A stretch of DNA of 64,000 nt from Paenibacillus auburnensis (GCF_927798115.1 NZ_CAKMMG010000015.1:1-64000); one strand, 5' to 3'; shown: positions 32,095 to 45,356, numbered from the stretch's first letter. The notes: generated from the sequence alone by a model not told the origin. A program made the numbers and translations.

Positions 32095-33285
32095 TTATTT
32101 TTGGATAGAAGCTACGGAACCTGCACCAACTGTACGTCCGCCTTCACGAATGGAGAATTTAGTACCTTCTTCAATCGCGATTGGGGAGATCAGTTGTACG
32201 GTTACAGTGATGTTATCACCAGGCATAACCATTTCAGTACCTTCTGGCAGGTTGATGATACCAGTTACGTCAGTTGTACGGAAGTAGAACTGTGGACGGT
32301 AACCAGTGAAGAATGGTTTGTGACGTCCGCCTTCTTCTTTAGTCAGAACGTAGATCTGAGCAGTGAACTCAGTGTGTGGGTTAACGGAGTTCGGCTTAGC
32401 CAAAACTTGGCCACGCTCGATCATGTTACGGTCTACACCACGCAGCAATGCGCCGATGTTGTCGCCCGCTTGTGCGGAATCGAGCAATTTACGGAACATT
32501 TCAACGCCTGTAACAACGGATTTTTTCTTTTCTTCGTGAATACCAACGATTTCGATTTCTTCTCCGACTTTAACTGTTCCGCGTTCTACGCGACCAGTTG
32601 CCACAGTACCGCGGCCAGTGATGGAGAATACGTCTTCGACAGGCATCAAGAATGGTTTGTCAGTTTGACGTTCTGGAAGCGGGATGTACGTGTCGATCGT
32701 TTCGAACATTTCAACGATCTTCTGTGCATAGTCGCCTTCAGGGTTTTGAAGAGCTTCACGAGCAGATCCACGGATGATTGGAGTATCATCACCTGGGAAG
32801 TCGTATTCGCTCAGCAAGTCGCGAACTTCCATTTCAACCAGTTCAAGCAACTCTTCGTCTTCAACCATATCGCATTTGTTCAGGAATACGACGATGTAAG
32901 GAACACCTACTTGACGGGACAGCAGGATGTGTTCGCGAGTCTGTGGCATAGGGCCGTCAGCTGCGGATACAACCAGGATAGCTCCGTCCATTTGCGCTGC
33001 GCCAGTGATCATGTTTTTAACATAGTCGGCGTGTCCAGGGCAGTCTACGTGAGCGTAGTGACGGTTAGGAGTTTCATATTCAACGTGAGCTGTGGAAATA
33101 GTGATACCACGTTCGCGTTCTTCAGGAGCTTTGTCGATTTGGTCGAAAGCTACAGCGGCACCACCGTATTTTTTGGACAATACAGTTGTGATTGCAGCAG
33201 TCAGAGTCGTTTTACCATGGTCGACGTGACCGATAGTACCGATGTTAACGTGTGGTTTGTTACGTTCAAACTTTGCCTTTGCCAT
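32095..33285 (-). CDS. tuf: Elongation factor Tu
   Basis: This 396-residue GTPase delivers aminoacyl-tRNA. It has the G1 loop GHVDHGKT, DCPGHADY, NKCD and the three canonical domains. It follows fusA by about 110 bases and is the last gene of the str operon. Domain 2 and 3 residues look ordinary. Confidence 0.99.
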   Translation of the reverse strand: MAKAKFERNKPHVNIGTIGHVDHGKTTLTAAITTVLSKKYGGAAVAFDQIDKAPEERERGITISTAHVEYETPNRHYAHVDCPGHADYVKNMITGAAQMDGAILVVSAADGPMPQTREHILLSRQVGVPYIVVFLNKCDMVEDEELLELVEMEVRDLLSEYDFPGDDTPIIRGSAREALQNPEGDYAQKIVEMFETIDTYIPLPERQTDKPFLMPVEDVFSITGRGTVATGRVERGTVKVGEEIEIVGIHEEKKKSVVTGVEMFRKLLDSAQAGDNIGALLRGVDRNMIERGQVLAKPNSVNPHTEFTAQIYVLTKEEGGRHKPFFTGYRPQFYFRTTDVTGIINLPEGTEMVMPGDNITVTVQLISPIAIEEGTKFSIREGGRTVGAGSVASIQK

Positions 33286-33314
33286 TTGAACAGTTCCTCC
33301 TTATTGTGGGGTTC

Positions 33315-33344
33315 CTTATATTTGAGCCGCCCGTCTACATGCAA
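33315..33344 (-). promoter_or_regulatory. Possible internal promoter of tuf
   Basis: On the minus strand TTGCAT (33339-33344) and TATAAG (33315-33320) are 18 bases apart in the fusA-tuf gap, about 30 bases before the tuf start. It is a moderate match; separate tuf transcription would be expected for such an abundant protein. Confidence 0.3.
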
Positions 33345-33395
33345 TTCTTAGATGACTGAGTGATTAATATCCGAACGGCGAGTTAAAAACGGTGA

Positions 33396-35474
33396 CTATT
33401 CTCCACCTTTGTTCTTAGAAACGATTTCTTCTGCAATGGATTTAGGTACTTCTTCATAGTGAGAAAGCTCCATTGAGAATACACCGCGTCCTTGAGTACC
33501 GGAACGGAGAGTTGTGGAGTATCCGAACATTTCGGAAAGAGGCACCTTAGCACGGATAATCTGCGCACCACCACGGGAATCCATACCTTCGATTCTACCG
33601 CGACGGGAGTTCAGCATACCCATAACATCGCCCATATATTCCTCAGGAACAGTTACTTCCACTTTCATGATTGGCTCAAGCAGGACAGGCTTACACTTGT
33701 CTTTAGCTGCTTTGAGTGCCATCGAGCCGGCAATTTTGAACGCCATTTCGTTGGAGTCAACATCATGATAAGAACCATCAACGATGGTTGCCTTAACGTC
33801 TACAAGCGGGAAGCCTGCAATAACGCCGTTTTTCATTTGCTCTTCAATACCGGCAAGTGCAGGAGCGATGTATTCTCTAGGTACAGAACCACCGACAACT
33901 TTACTTTCGAATTGGCTGCCAGTACCTGGCTCGAGAGGTTCGAATTCAACCCATACGTGACCGTACTGACCGCGACCGCCGGATTGGCGAACGAATTTAC
34001 CTTCAACACGTGCTGGTGCTTTGAATGTTTCGCGGTAAGCAACCTGTGGTTTACCCACATTGGTTTCTACTTTGAATTCGCGGCGCATACGGTCGATGAT
34101 AATATCAAGGTGAAGCTCACCCATACCTGCCAGGATGGTTTGGCCAGTTTCTTCATCAGTATGCGCACGAAGAGTTGGATCTTCTTCAGTCAGCTTACCG
34201 AGAGCAACGCCCAATTTATCTTGGTCGGCTTTGGTTTTTGGTTCAACTGCGATTTCGATAACCGGATCAGGGAAGTTCATCGATTCCAGGATTACCGGAT
34301 GTTTCTCATCGCAAAGTGTATCGCCTGTACTTGTATCTTTCAAACCAACAGCTGCTGCGATATCACCAGCGTAAACGATGGAGATTTCTTGACGGCTGTT
34401 AGCGTGCATCTGCAGAATACGGCCGATACGCTCACGTTTGTTCTTAGTAGCATTAACTACATAAGAACCGGATTCCAGAACACCGGAATACACGCGGAAG
34501 AACGTAAGTTTACCCACATAAGGGTCAGTCATGATTTTAAATGCCAATGCTGAGAATGGTTCTTCGTCCGAAGAGTGACGAACCGCTTCAGTACCGTCAT
34601 CCAGATGACCTTGAATTGCCGGTACATCCAGTGGGGATGGCAAGTAATCAACGACAGCGTCCATCATAAGCTGAACACCCTTGTTGCGGTAGGAGGATCC
34701 AACGATTACAGGGAAGATCTTAACTTCTACTACGCCTTTGCGCAGAGCAGCTTTGATCTCATCAACTGTAATTTCTTCACCTTCCAGGTACTTCATAGTC
34801 AGGTCTTCGTCAAGTTCTGCAACTTTCTCGATCAGCTCAAGACGCAGAGTCTCAACTTGTTCCAGATATTCAGCCGGAATGTCCGTTACTTCAATGTTTT
34901 GACCCAGATCATCTTTAAAGATGTGAGCTTTTTGCTCAACCAGGTCAATAATACCCACGAAGTCGTTTTCGGCGCCAATTGGCAGTTGAATTGCAACTGC
35001 ATTGGCTTGCAAGCGATCACGCATGCTTTCTACAACGTTAAGGAAGTCCGCGCCGATGATATCCATTTTGTTTACATATGCGATGCGGGGAACGCCATAC
35101 CGGTCAGCCTGTCTCCATACAGTTTCAGACTGAGGCTCAACGCCTTCTTTCGCACTGAAAACACCAACTGCTCCATCCAATACACGCAGGGAACGTTCAA
35201 CTTCAACAGTGAAGTCAACGTGTCCTGGGGTATCAATGATATTGATGCGGTGACCCTTCCAAGCAGCGGTTGTAGCAGCGGAAGTAATGGTAATTCCGCG
35301 CTCTTGTTCTTGTTCCATCCAGTCCATTGTAGCTGCACCCTCGTGAACTTCACCGATTTTGTGCGTACGGCCTGTGTAGAATAGAATCCGCTCAGTGGTA
35401 GTAGTCTTACCAGCATCAATATGTGCCATGATCCCGATATTGCGTGTATTTTTTAAGGAGAACTCTCTTGCCAT
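33396..35474 (-). CDS. fusA: Elongation factor G
   Basis: This 692-residue translocase GTPase has the G1 loop AHIDAGKTT, the DTPGHVDF motif and the NKMD motif, followed by domains II-V of normal length. It lies between rpsG and tuf. Confidence 0.99.
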   Translation of the reverse strand: MAREFSLKNTRNIGIMAHIDAGKTTTTERILFYTGRTHKIGEVHEGAATMDWMEQEQERGITITSAATTAAWKGHRINIIDTPGHVDFTVEVERSLRVLDGAVGVFSAKEGVEPQSETVWRQADRYGVPRIAYVNKMDIIGADFLNVVESMRDRLQANAVAIQLPIGAENDFVGIIDLVEQKAHIFKDDLGQNIEVTDIPAEYLEQVETLRLELIEKVAELDEDLTMKYLEGEEITVDEIKAALRKGVVEVKIFPVIVGSSYRNKGVQLMMDAVVDYLPSPLDVPAIQGHLDDGTEAVRHSSDEEPFSALAFKIMTDPYVGKLTFFRVYSGVLESGSYVVNATKNKRERIGRILQMHANSRQEISIVYAGDIAAAVGLKDTSTGDTLCDEKHPVILESMNFPDPVIEIAVEPKTKADQDKLGVALGKLTEEDPTLRAHTDEETGQTILAGMGELHLDIIIDRMRREFKVETNVGKPQVAYRETFKAPARVEGKFVRQSGGRGQYGHVWVEFEPLEPGTGSQFESKVVGGSVPREYIAPALAGIEEQMKNGVIAGFPLVDVKATIVDGSYHDVDSNEMAFKIAGSMALKAAKDKCKPVLLEPIMKVEVTVPEEYMGDVMGMLNSRRGRIEGMDSRGGAQIIRAKVPLSEMFGYSTTLRSGTQGRGVFSMELSHYEEVPKSIAEEIVSKNKGGE

Positions 35475-35522
35475 GAAATGGGTCTCCCTTCAAAATATAA
35501 GTTATTTGAACGGCTTAAAATC

Positions 35523-35993
35523 CTACCAGCGGTAGTGAGCAAACGCTTTGTTCGCTTCAGCCATTTTGTGCGTGTCTTCACGTTTCTTAACAGAAGCGCC
35601 TGTGTTGTTGGAAGCGTCGATGATTTCAGCCGCCAAACGTTCTTCCATAGTCTTCTCGCCGCGGTTACGTGAGTAGTTCACGAGCCAACGTAATCCCAGA
35701 GCAGTACGTCTCTCAGGTTTAACCTCGATAGGCACTTGGTAGTTAGCACCGCCGACACGGCGAGCCTTAACTTCCAATACCGGCATGATATTCTTGATGG
35801 CAGCTTCGAAAACTTCCATCGGATCTTTGCCCGTACGTTCTTGGATCAATTTAAACGAATTGTACAGAATGCTTTGAGCGACACCTCTTTTACCACCCAG
35901 CATAATACGGTTGATCAAACGGGTAACCAACTTGCTATTATACAATGGATCTGGCAATACATCTCTCTTAGTAACTGGACCTTTGCGTGGCAT
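35523..35993 (-). CDS. rpsG: 30S ribosomal protein S7
   Basis: This 156-residue protein nucleates the 30S head. It starts MPRKGPVTKRDVLPDPLYNS and ends with EANKAFAHYRW. It follows rpsL by 45 bases in the str operon. Confidence 0.99.
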   Translation of the reverse strand: MPRKGPVTKRDVLPDPLYNSKLVTRLINRIMLGGKRGVAQSILYNSFKLIQERTGKDPMEVFEAAIKNIMPVLEVKARRVGGANYQVPIEVKPERRTALGLRWLVNYSRNRGEKTMEERLAAEIIDASNNTGASVKKREDTHKMAEANKAFAHYRW

Positions 35994-36038
35994 GGATATC
36001 CCCCTTTCTTAAATGTTTATTATTCAGGTATTGTAATC

Positions 36039-36458
36039 TTATTTCTTAGCCTTAGGACGTTTCGCACCATACTTGGAACGAGCTTGCATCCGGTTAGCTA
36101 CGCCTGCAGTATCCAGAGCGCCACGCACGATGTGGTAACGAACTCCTGCAAGGTCCTTAACTTTACCTCCGCGCAGCAATACTACACTGTGCTCTTGAAG
36201 GTTGTGTCCGATACCCGGAATGTAAGCAGTCACCTCAAGACGGTTCGTCAAACGAACACGGGCATACTTACGAAGCGCTGAGTTTGGTTTACGTGGAGTC
36301 ATTGTGCCTACACGAGTGCACACACCGCGTTTTTGCGGGGCGCTCAAATTTGTTGCCTCACGCTTCAGGGCGTTGAACCCTTTTTGAAGAGCAGGAGACT
36401 TGGATTTCTCGATTTTGGCTTGACGGCCTTTACGAACCAGTTGATTAATAGTTGGCAT
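36039..36458 (-). CDS. rpsL: 30S ribosomal protein S12, with arginine at the streptomycin site
   Basis: This 139-residue decoding-centre protein is normal overall (MPTINQLVRKGRQAK onward). In the segment GTMTPRKPNSALRKY residue 56 is Arg (codon CGT at 36291-36293), where B. subtilis has Lys56 and E. coli Lys42. That Lys-to-Arg change is a classic streptomycin-resistance substitution. Lys101, the second hotspot (E. coli Lys87), is retained. Residue 104 is Ala (KDLAGV), where B. subtilis and E. coli have Pro (E. coli Pro90). Whether this is strain-specific or usual in the lineage cannot be told from one sequence. Confidence 0.98.
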   Translation of the reverse strand: MPTINQLVRKGRQAKIEKSKSPALQKGFNALKREATNLSAPQKRGVCTRVGTMTPRKPNSALRKYARVRLTNRLEVTAYIPGIGHNLQEHSVVLLRGGKVKDLAGVRYHIVRGALDTAGVANRMQARSKYGAKRPKAKK

Positions 36459-36592
36459 TGTTGTGCCACCCCCTTCCTGAAATGATAATCAATTTACGAA
36501 CATTAAGTCCACAGACCCAGGTGGTTCATAAAAAGACAAATGAAAAGTCTTTGCTGCCGAAGTGTACCCCCGGTACAAAAACGTTTCTCACG

Positions 36593-36844
36593 CTATTGTT
36601 TTAAGACGGCTGCCATAGCAGCACCAACTTCTATACCGCAAGCTTTGCCCAAATTCAGCATCGTGTCCACATAAGTGACCTTCACGCCTTGTTTGTCACA
36701 AAGCAAAACAATTCTGGAAGTAAGCCGTTGATCTCCGTCCTCTGCCACATAGACTTCTGCGGCTTGGCCCAACTCTACCGCCTTAACGGTTTGTTTGGTA
36801 CCGATCTTGACCTGAGCATCCTGCAGTCCTCTATCATCAGTCAT
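36593..36844 (-). CDS. rplGB: L7Ae-family K-turn-binding protein (YbxF/RplGB-like)
   Basis: This 83-residue protein has the L7Ae/L30e fold, with GTKQTVKAVELGQAAEVYVA and GKACGIEVGAAMA, the K-turn RNA-binding pattern. The B. subtilis homologue YbxF lies at the same place between rpoC and rpsL and binds kink-turns, but its cellular role is unclear. It is the first gene after the str promoter. It is shorter than archaeal L7Ae, as is usual for bacterial members. Confidence 0.93.
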   Translation of the reverse strand: MTDDRGLQDAQVKIGTKQTVKAVELGQAAEVYVAEDGDQRLTSRIVLLCDKQGVKVTYVDTMLNLGKACGIEVGAAMAAVLKQ

Positions 36845-36900
36845 AATAAATCATTACCTCCAATGAAAAAGAATGACAAGGCCACTCACGCACCTTAGAC

Positions 36901-36929
36901 ATATTAGCATTATCAGCAATTGATGTCAA
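36901..36929 (-). promoter_or_regulatory. Promoter of the str operon
   Basis: On the minus strand TTGACA (36924-36929) and TAATAT (36901-36906) are separated by 17 bases, a near-consensus sigma-A promoter. It would drive rplGB-like, rpsL, rpsG, fusA and tuf. Confidence 0.8.
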
Positions 36930-36970
36930 GATAATCGGCAAAAGAAATTATTAATATTCACAGCATTCAG

Positions 36971-37003
36971 CCGCATCACGGACGATTAAGAGCCGTGATG
37001 CGG
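36971..37003 (-). terminator. Perfect hairpin after rpoC without a U-tract
   Basis: CCGCATCACGG and CCGTGATGCGG are exact inverses with an 11-base loop, 25 bases after the rpoC stop. No T-run follows on the minus strand. It may be a factor-assisted terminator or an mRNA 3'-end stabiliser. Confidence 0.5.
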
Positions 37004-37027
37004 AATCTGCCTGCTATGATTATTTAA

Positions 37028-40000
37028 TTATTCAGCTGGAACCGTCTCTAGAGCTTCTTGCTCGCTCTGTGCATTCGGATCGCTCAGCTTAACATTACGG
37101 TAGCGGTTCATCCCCGTACCTGCAGGGATCAGCTTACCGATGATAACATTTTCTTTCAGTCCCAGGAGCTTATCGACTTTACCCTTGATTGCTGCATCGG
37201 TCAAGACACGTGTAGTTTCTTGGAAGGATGCCGCAGACAGGAAGGAGTCCGTCTCCAGGGATGCCTTGGTGATACCCAGCAGTACCGGTTTGGCCACCGC
37301 AGGTTCATTACCAGAAAGAATTGCTTCTTTGTTGGCTGCTTCATATTCATGAATGTCCGCAAAAGCTCCTGGCAGGAGATTGGTATCCCCGGCGTCGATA
37401 ATACGGATTTTGCGCAGCATCTGCTTGATCATAACTTCAATGTGCTTATCATTGATTTCTACGCCCTGGTTACGGTATACACGCTGTACTTCTTGCAGAA
37501 TGTAGTTCTGTACCCCACGGATCCCTTTGATACGCAGCATTTCTTTAGGGTCGATCGAACCGTCTGTCAGTTCATCCCCAGCTTCAATCTCCTGGCCCTC
37601 ACTGACACGCAGACGCGAACCATAAGTGATGGAGTAGGTCTTGGACTCAGCTTCACCTTGAACCTCGATTTCGCGGCGGTCTTTGGTTTCGCGGATTTCC
37701 TTGATTACCCCGTCAATTTCACTGATTGTCGCCTGACCTTTAGGGTTACGGGCTTCAAACAACTCTTGGATACGCGGCAAACCTTGCGTGATGTCATCAC
37801 CGGCAACACCACCGGTATGGAACGTACGCATGGTAAGCTGGGTTCCCGGTTCACCGATGGATTGTGCGGCGATAATGCCGACAGCTTCACCGATTTCCAC
37901 GAATTTACCTGTTGCCAGGTTACGTCCGTAGCATTTTTTGCAGACCCCGTGACGGGCACGGCAGCTCAGTACAGAGCGGATTTGCAGCTTAGTTACACCT
38001 GCGTTAACAATCTCTTCAGCCTTGTCGGAGTCAATCAGATCGTTGCGGTGAACGATGATTTCCTTCGTTTCCGGATGACGGACAGTTTCAAAGGAGTAAC
38101 GGCCTTCAATACGGTCATACAGATCTTCGATAACTTCTTTACCATCCTGAATTCGGCTAACGGTAAAGCCTTTATCTGTTCCGCAATCTTCTTCACGGAC
38201 GATTACGTCTTGAGCCACGTCTACGAGACGACGTGTCAAGTAACCGGAATCCGCAGTACGCAGCGCTGTATCGGCCAGACCTTTACGCGCTCCGTGGGTG
38301 GAGATAAAGTACTCGAGGACCGTCAGACCTTCACGGAAGTTCGCTTTGATCGGCAATTCGAAAATCCGGCCTGAAGGTGTTGCCATCAGTCCACGCATAC
38401 CGCCCAGCTGGGTGATCTGCGATTTGTTACCACGCGCCTTGGAATCAACCATTAGCATGATAGAGTTGAAGCGGTCCATCGATTTCAGCAGGACATTGGT
38501 AAGATCATCCTTTGTCTTCGACCAGATTTCAATAACGCGGTCATAGCGCTCGTCATTGGTAATCAGACCACGGCGATATTGGTTGGCAACCACATCGACC
38601 TTAGCTTCGGACTCTTTCAGAATAGTAGCCTTCTCTTCTGGCACGATAACGTCGGATACGGCAACAGTAACACCGGACCGTGTGGAATACGTGAAGCCGA
38701 GCTGCTTGATTCTATCCAGAATCATGGATGTCTTAGTTGTATGGTAGGTCTCGAAGCAGCGTGCAATGATCAGACCCAGATATTCCTTACCTACGGCGCT
38801 TGCTTCCGGAGCATTCATGATAGCCTCGCGGATATCCGCACCCTTTTCATAGATAAAGTATTTCTCAGGTGTACCTTGCAGCAGGTTCGTTTTGGTAGCT
38901 TCGTTGATATAAGGGAAACTGCTCGGATAAATTTCGTTAAAGATAATTTTACCGACAGTTGTGATTAGCATTGCGCCTTGCTGCGCTTCAGTAAAGCTGG
39001 TCTTACCCAATGCTTTAACCGGAATCGCTACACGTGCGTGCAATCCCGCAGTTCCGCGCTGGTAAGCTGAAACAGCTTCGTTTACGGTACGCAGAATCAT
39101 GCCTGTGCCCTTTTCTTCCTTGTTGTCCATGGTCAGATAGAACGTACCAAGGACCATATCCTGGGAAGGAGTAACAACCGGCTTGCCGTCCTTAGGGTTA
39201 AGGATGTTACCGGATGCCAGCATCAGGAGACGTGCTTCAGCTTGAGCTTCAGCTGACAGAGGAACGTGCACCGCCATTTGGTCACCGTCAAAGTCGGCGT
39301 TGTAAGCCGTACATACGAGCGGGTGAAGACGGATAGCATGACCTTCTACCAGGATCGGTTCAAAGGCTTGAATACCGAGTCTGTGCAGCGTAGGGGCACG
39401 GTTCAGCAGAACCGGATGCTCTCTGATTACTTCTTCAAGGACATCCCATACTTCAGGACTTACACGCTCAACTTTACGTTTTGCGCTCTTGATGTTATGG
39501 GCAAGGCCTTTGTTAACCAGTTCTTTCATTACGAACGGTTTGAAGAGCTCCAGAGCCATTTTCTTCGGAAGTCCGCATTGGTACATCTTCAGATATGGTC
39601 CTACAACGATAACGGAACGTCCGGAGTAGTCAACACGTTTACCGAGCAAGTTCTGACGGAAGCGTCCTTGTTTACCCTTCAGCATATGGCTGAGCGATTT
39701 GAGCGGACGGTTACCAGGGCCTGTTACAGGACGGCCACGGCGGCCGTTGTCGATCAGTGCATCGACAGCTTCCTGAAGCATGCGTTTTTCATTCTGCACG
39801 ATAATATCAGGAGCACCCAGATCCAGCAGTCTCTTCAGACGGTTGTTCCGGTTAATTACACGACGGTACAAGTCATTAAGGTCAGACGTAGCAAAACGGC
39901 CGCCATCCAGTTGAACCATTGGGCGAAGTTCCGGAGGAATTACCGGAAGCACATCCATGATCATCCAGTCAGGCTTGTTGCCGGAGTTGCGGAAGGCTTC

Positions 40001-40639
40001 AATGACTTCCAGACGTTTGATAGCCCGGTTGCGGCGTTGGCCTTGAGCCGTACGCAGCTCTTCCTTGAGGAATTCCAATTCTTTTTCGATGTCGATATCC
40101 TGGAGCAGCTTTTTAACCGCCTCAGCACCCATACCCGCCTGGAATCCATAGCCGTATTTCTCACGGTAGCTACGGTATTCTTTCTCGGACAGCAGCTGTT
40201 TCTTCTCCAGCGGTGTTTCACCCGGATCAGTTACAACATAAGATGCGAAGTAGATGATCTCTTCAAGCGATCTTGGAGACATGTCCAGAGCCAGACCCAT
40301 ACGGCTAGGAATCCCCTTGAAGTACCAGATATGAGATACCGGAGCTGCCAGCTCGATATGGCCCATACGTTCGCGGCGGACTTTAGCGCGGGTAACTTCT
40401 ACACCGCAGCGGTCGCAGACAACGCCCTTATAACGGACGCGTTTGTATTTACCACAGTGACATTCCCAGTCTTTTTGCGGTCCAAAAATGCGCTCGCAGA
40501 AAAGGCCTTCTTTTTCCGGTTTCAACGTACGATAGTTAATGGTTTCCGGTTTTTTTACTTCTCCGCGGGACCAAGAACGAATTTTTTCCGGAGAAGCAAG
40601 CCCGATTTTCATAAATTCAAAATTGTTAACGTCCAACAA
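37028..40639 (-). CDS. rpoC: RNA polymerase beta' subunit
   Basis: This 1203-residue subunit has the N-terminal zinc finger (CHCGKYKRVRYKGVVCDRCG), the catalytic NADFDGDQMAVH loop near residue 450, and the second zinc site (CRARHGVCKKCYG). Length and order are normal for Bacilli. It lies 114 bases after rpoB, with a strong intercistronic hairpin between. Confidence 0.99.
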   Translation of the reverse strand: MLDVNNFEFMKIGLASPEKIRSWSRGEVKKPETINYRTLKPEKEGLFCERIFGPQKDWECHCGKYKRVRYKGVVCDRCGVEVTRAKVRRERMGHIELAAPVSHIWYFKGIPSRMGLALDMSPRSLEEIIYFASYVVTDPGETPLEKKQLLSEKEYRSYREKYGYGFQAGMGAEAVKKLLQDIDIEKELEFLKEELRTAQGQRRNRAIKRLEVIEAFRNSGNKPDWMIMDVLPVIPPELRPMVQLDGGRFATSDLNDLYRRVINRNNRLKRLLDLGAPDIIVQNEKRMLQEAVDALIDNGRRGRPVTGPGNRPLKSLSHMLKGKQGRFRQNLLGKRVDYSGRSVIVVGPYLKMYQCGLPKKMALELFKPFVMKELVNKGLAHNIKSAKRKVERVSPEVWDVLEEVIREHPVLLNRAPTLHRLGIQAFEPILVEGHAIRLHPLVCTAYNADFDGDQMAVHVPLSAEAQAEARLLMLASGNILNPKDGKPVVTPSQDMVLGTFYLTMDNKEEKGTGMILRTVNEAVSAYQRGTAGLHARVAIPVKALGKTSFTEAQQGAMLITTVGKIIFNEIYPSSFPYINEATKTNLLQGTPEKYFIYEKGADIREAIMNAPEASAVGKEYLGLIIARCFETYHTTKTSMILDRIKQLGFTYSTRSGVTVAVSDVIVPEEKATILKESEAKVDVVANQYRRGLITNDERYDRVIEIWSKTKDDLTNVLLKSMDRFNSIMLMVDSKARGNKSQITQLGGMRGLMATPSGRIFELPIKANFREGLTVLEYFISTHGARKGLADTALRTADSGYLTRRLVDVAQDVIVREEDCGTDKGFTVSRIQDGKEVIEDLYDRIEGRYSFETVRHPETKEIIVHRNDLIDSDKAEEIVNAGVTKLQIRSVLSCRARHGVCKKCYGRNLATGKFVEIGEAVGIIAAQSIGEPGTQLTMRTFHTGGVAGDDITQGLPRIQELFEARNPKGQATISEIDGVIKEIRETKDRREIEVQGEAESKTYSITYGSRLRVSEGQEIEAGDELTDGSIDPKEMLRIKGIRGVQNYILQEVQRVYRNQGVEINDKHIEVMIKQMLRKIRIIDAGDTNLLPGAFADIHEYEAANKEAILSGNEPAVAKPVLLGITKASLETDSFLSAASFQETTRVLTDAAIKGKVDKLLGLKENVIIGKLIPAGTGMNRYRNVKLSDPNAQSEQEALETVPAE

Positions 40640-40681
40640 GGAGCAACCCTCCTTAACCTATATCCTGATTTAGTACCGGAG

Positions 40682-40713
40682 GCCCTCCCTTGATCGTCAG
40701 ATCAAAAGAGGGC
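40682..40713 (-). promoter_or_regulatory. Intercistronic hairpin between rpoB and rpoC
   Basis: On the minus strand GCCCTCTTTTGATC pairs with GATCAAGGGAGGGC (14 pairs, two of them G-U) around a TGAC loop. ACCG/CGGT can extend the stem outside. No T-run follows, and rpoC begins about 40 bases later. This suggests an RNA processing or stability element rather than a terminator. Confidence 0.5.
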
Positions 40714-40753
40714 ACGGTCCTTTTTAGATGAAATTTGTGTGTTTGCTTACCAA

Positions 40754-44299
<3,546 letters not shown>

Positions 44300-44679
44300 C
44301 TTTACTCACCCCTCATGTCTACTCACTTAAAAATTGATTGCGAACCCTTGTTTGGACCCGTATAATGGAACCATAACATAAGGATTCGACCATAAATAAA
44401 GAAAAGCCCTTATCGAAATCTTCGAAAAAAGAGCGCATCTATCCATGGCCAAAATACTCCTTATCCAGTAGATTTGCCCAAAACGTACGTATTATACGTC
44501 ACCAAGCAACAGTTTATGCGCTATTACCTATTATCCCGGCGACCTTCGCCGTGACAGTAACATAGACAACGGAATTCGCACAAACTTGCCGAACGGCTTG
44601 CGCTTGCCGGCGACAATATATCACTTGACATTTCAGCAAACTAAAGACATGGAGCCTATCTTAATACTGACATTTTATA

Positions 44680-44708
44680 ATAATAACACTATCCGGGGCA
44701 CATGTCAA
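44680..44708 (-). promoter_or_regulatory. Promoter upstream of rpoB
   Basis: On the minus strand TTGACA (44703-44708) and TATTAT (44680-44685) are 17 bases apart, beginning four bases after the ybxB-like stop. The transcript would have a leader of about 370 bases before rpoB. A further TATAAT near 44490 is flanked by ACGT repeats but lacks a good -35. The rest of the 44300-44711 gap shows no gene. Confidence 0.7.
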
Positions 44709-44711
44709 CGA

Positions 44712-45317
44712 CTAATCAACTGTTTTTTGCGCCCGAATAATGCGATAGCCTTTGTCTTTCCCCACTTCTTCCACAACCGGAAACATACTTTCCAGTTTAG
44801 CCACCGCCGAAGGTGCGCCCTGCTTCTTCTGAATAACAATCCACAGCGTCCCGCCCTCATTCAAATGCTCATACGCCTGTTCAAAAATTTGATGTACTAC
44901 AGCTTTACCTGCACGAATCGGAGGATTGGTGAGAATCACATCAAACTTCTGCCCCTTCACCGCGGCCAGTACATCACTTTCCATAACAGTAACATTACGA
45001 ATTCCGTTATTCTGGGCATTCTCCCTGGCAAGCTGGACCGCACGGGCATTGATATCAATCATTGTGACATGTCCTTTAGGTGCAAGAACCGCTGCGCTGA
45101 TCCCCATGGGACCATATCCGCAGCCTACATCCAGAACTGTCGAACCGTCAGGAATTTCCATCGCTTCAATTAGAACACGGCTTCCGTGATCGATATCCCC
45201 TTTTGAAAAAACACCGGCGTCGCTGGTAAAACGGAGGCTTTTTCCTCTCAGCACCGTATCGATTGTCCGTCTGTCATGACGCGCTTCGGGCTGCTGCGAG
45301 TAATAATGCTGCGACAT
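44712..45317 (-). CDS. Class I SAM-dependent methyltransferase (YbxB/RsmC-like)
   Basis: This 201-residue protein has the SAM-binding motif VLDVGCGYGPMGIS (about 62-75) and the catalytic NPPIRAG motif (about 131-137). The NPP pattern is typical of RsmC-type rRNA guanine-N2 methyltransferases. The B. subtilis equivalent, YbxB, lies at the same place between rplL and rpoB. GGGAGG precedes the ATG. A terminator-like palindrome separates it from rplL, so it may be read by partial read-through. Confidence 0.92.
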   Translation of the reverse strand: MSQHYYSQQPEARHDRRTIDTVLRGKSLRFTSDAGVFSKGDIDHGSRVLIEAMEIPDGSTVLDVGCGYGPMGISAAVLAPKGHVTMIDINARAVQLARENAQNNGIRNVTVMESDVLAAVKGQKFDVILTNPPIRAGKAVVHQIFEQAYEHLNEGGTLWIVIQKKQGAPSAVAKLESMFPVVEEVGKDKGYRIIRAQKTVD

Positions 45318-45356
45318 AGAATCCTCCCTTTCGCTTAAGTGAAGGTGTATTTATAG

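Noticed and set aside
39266..40693. A 475-codon plus-strand frame opposite rpoC
   Set aside because: It is fully antisense to rpoC, has no recognisable domain and no ribosome binding site. It is a shadow of biased codon use, like the long frames opposite rpoB, tuf, rplB and clpC.
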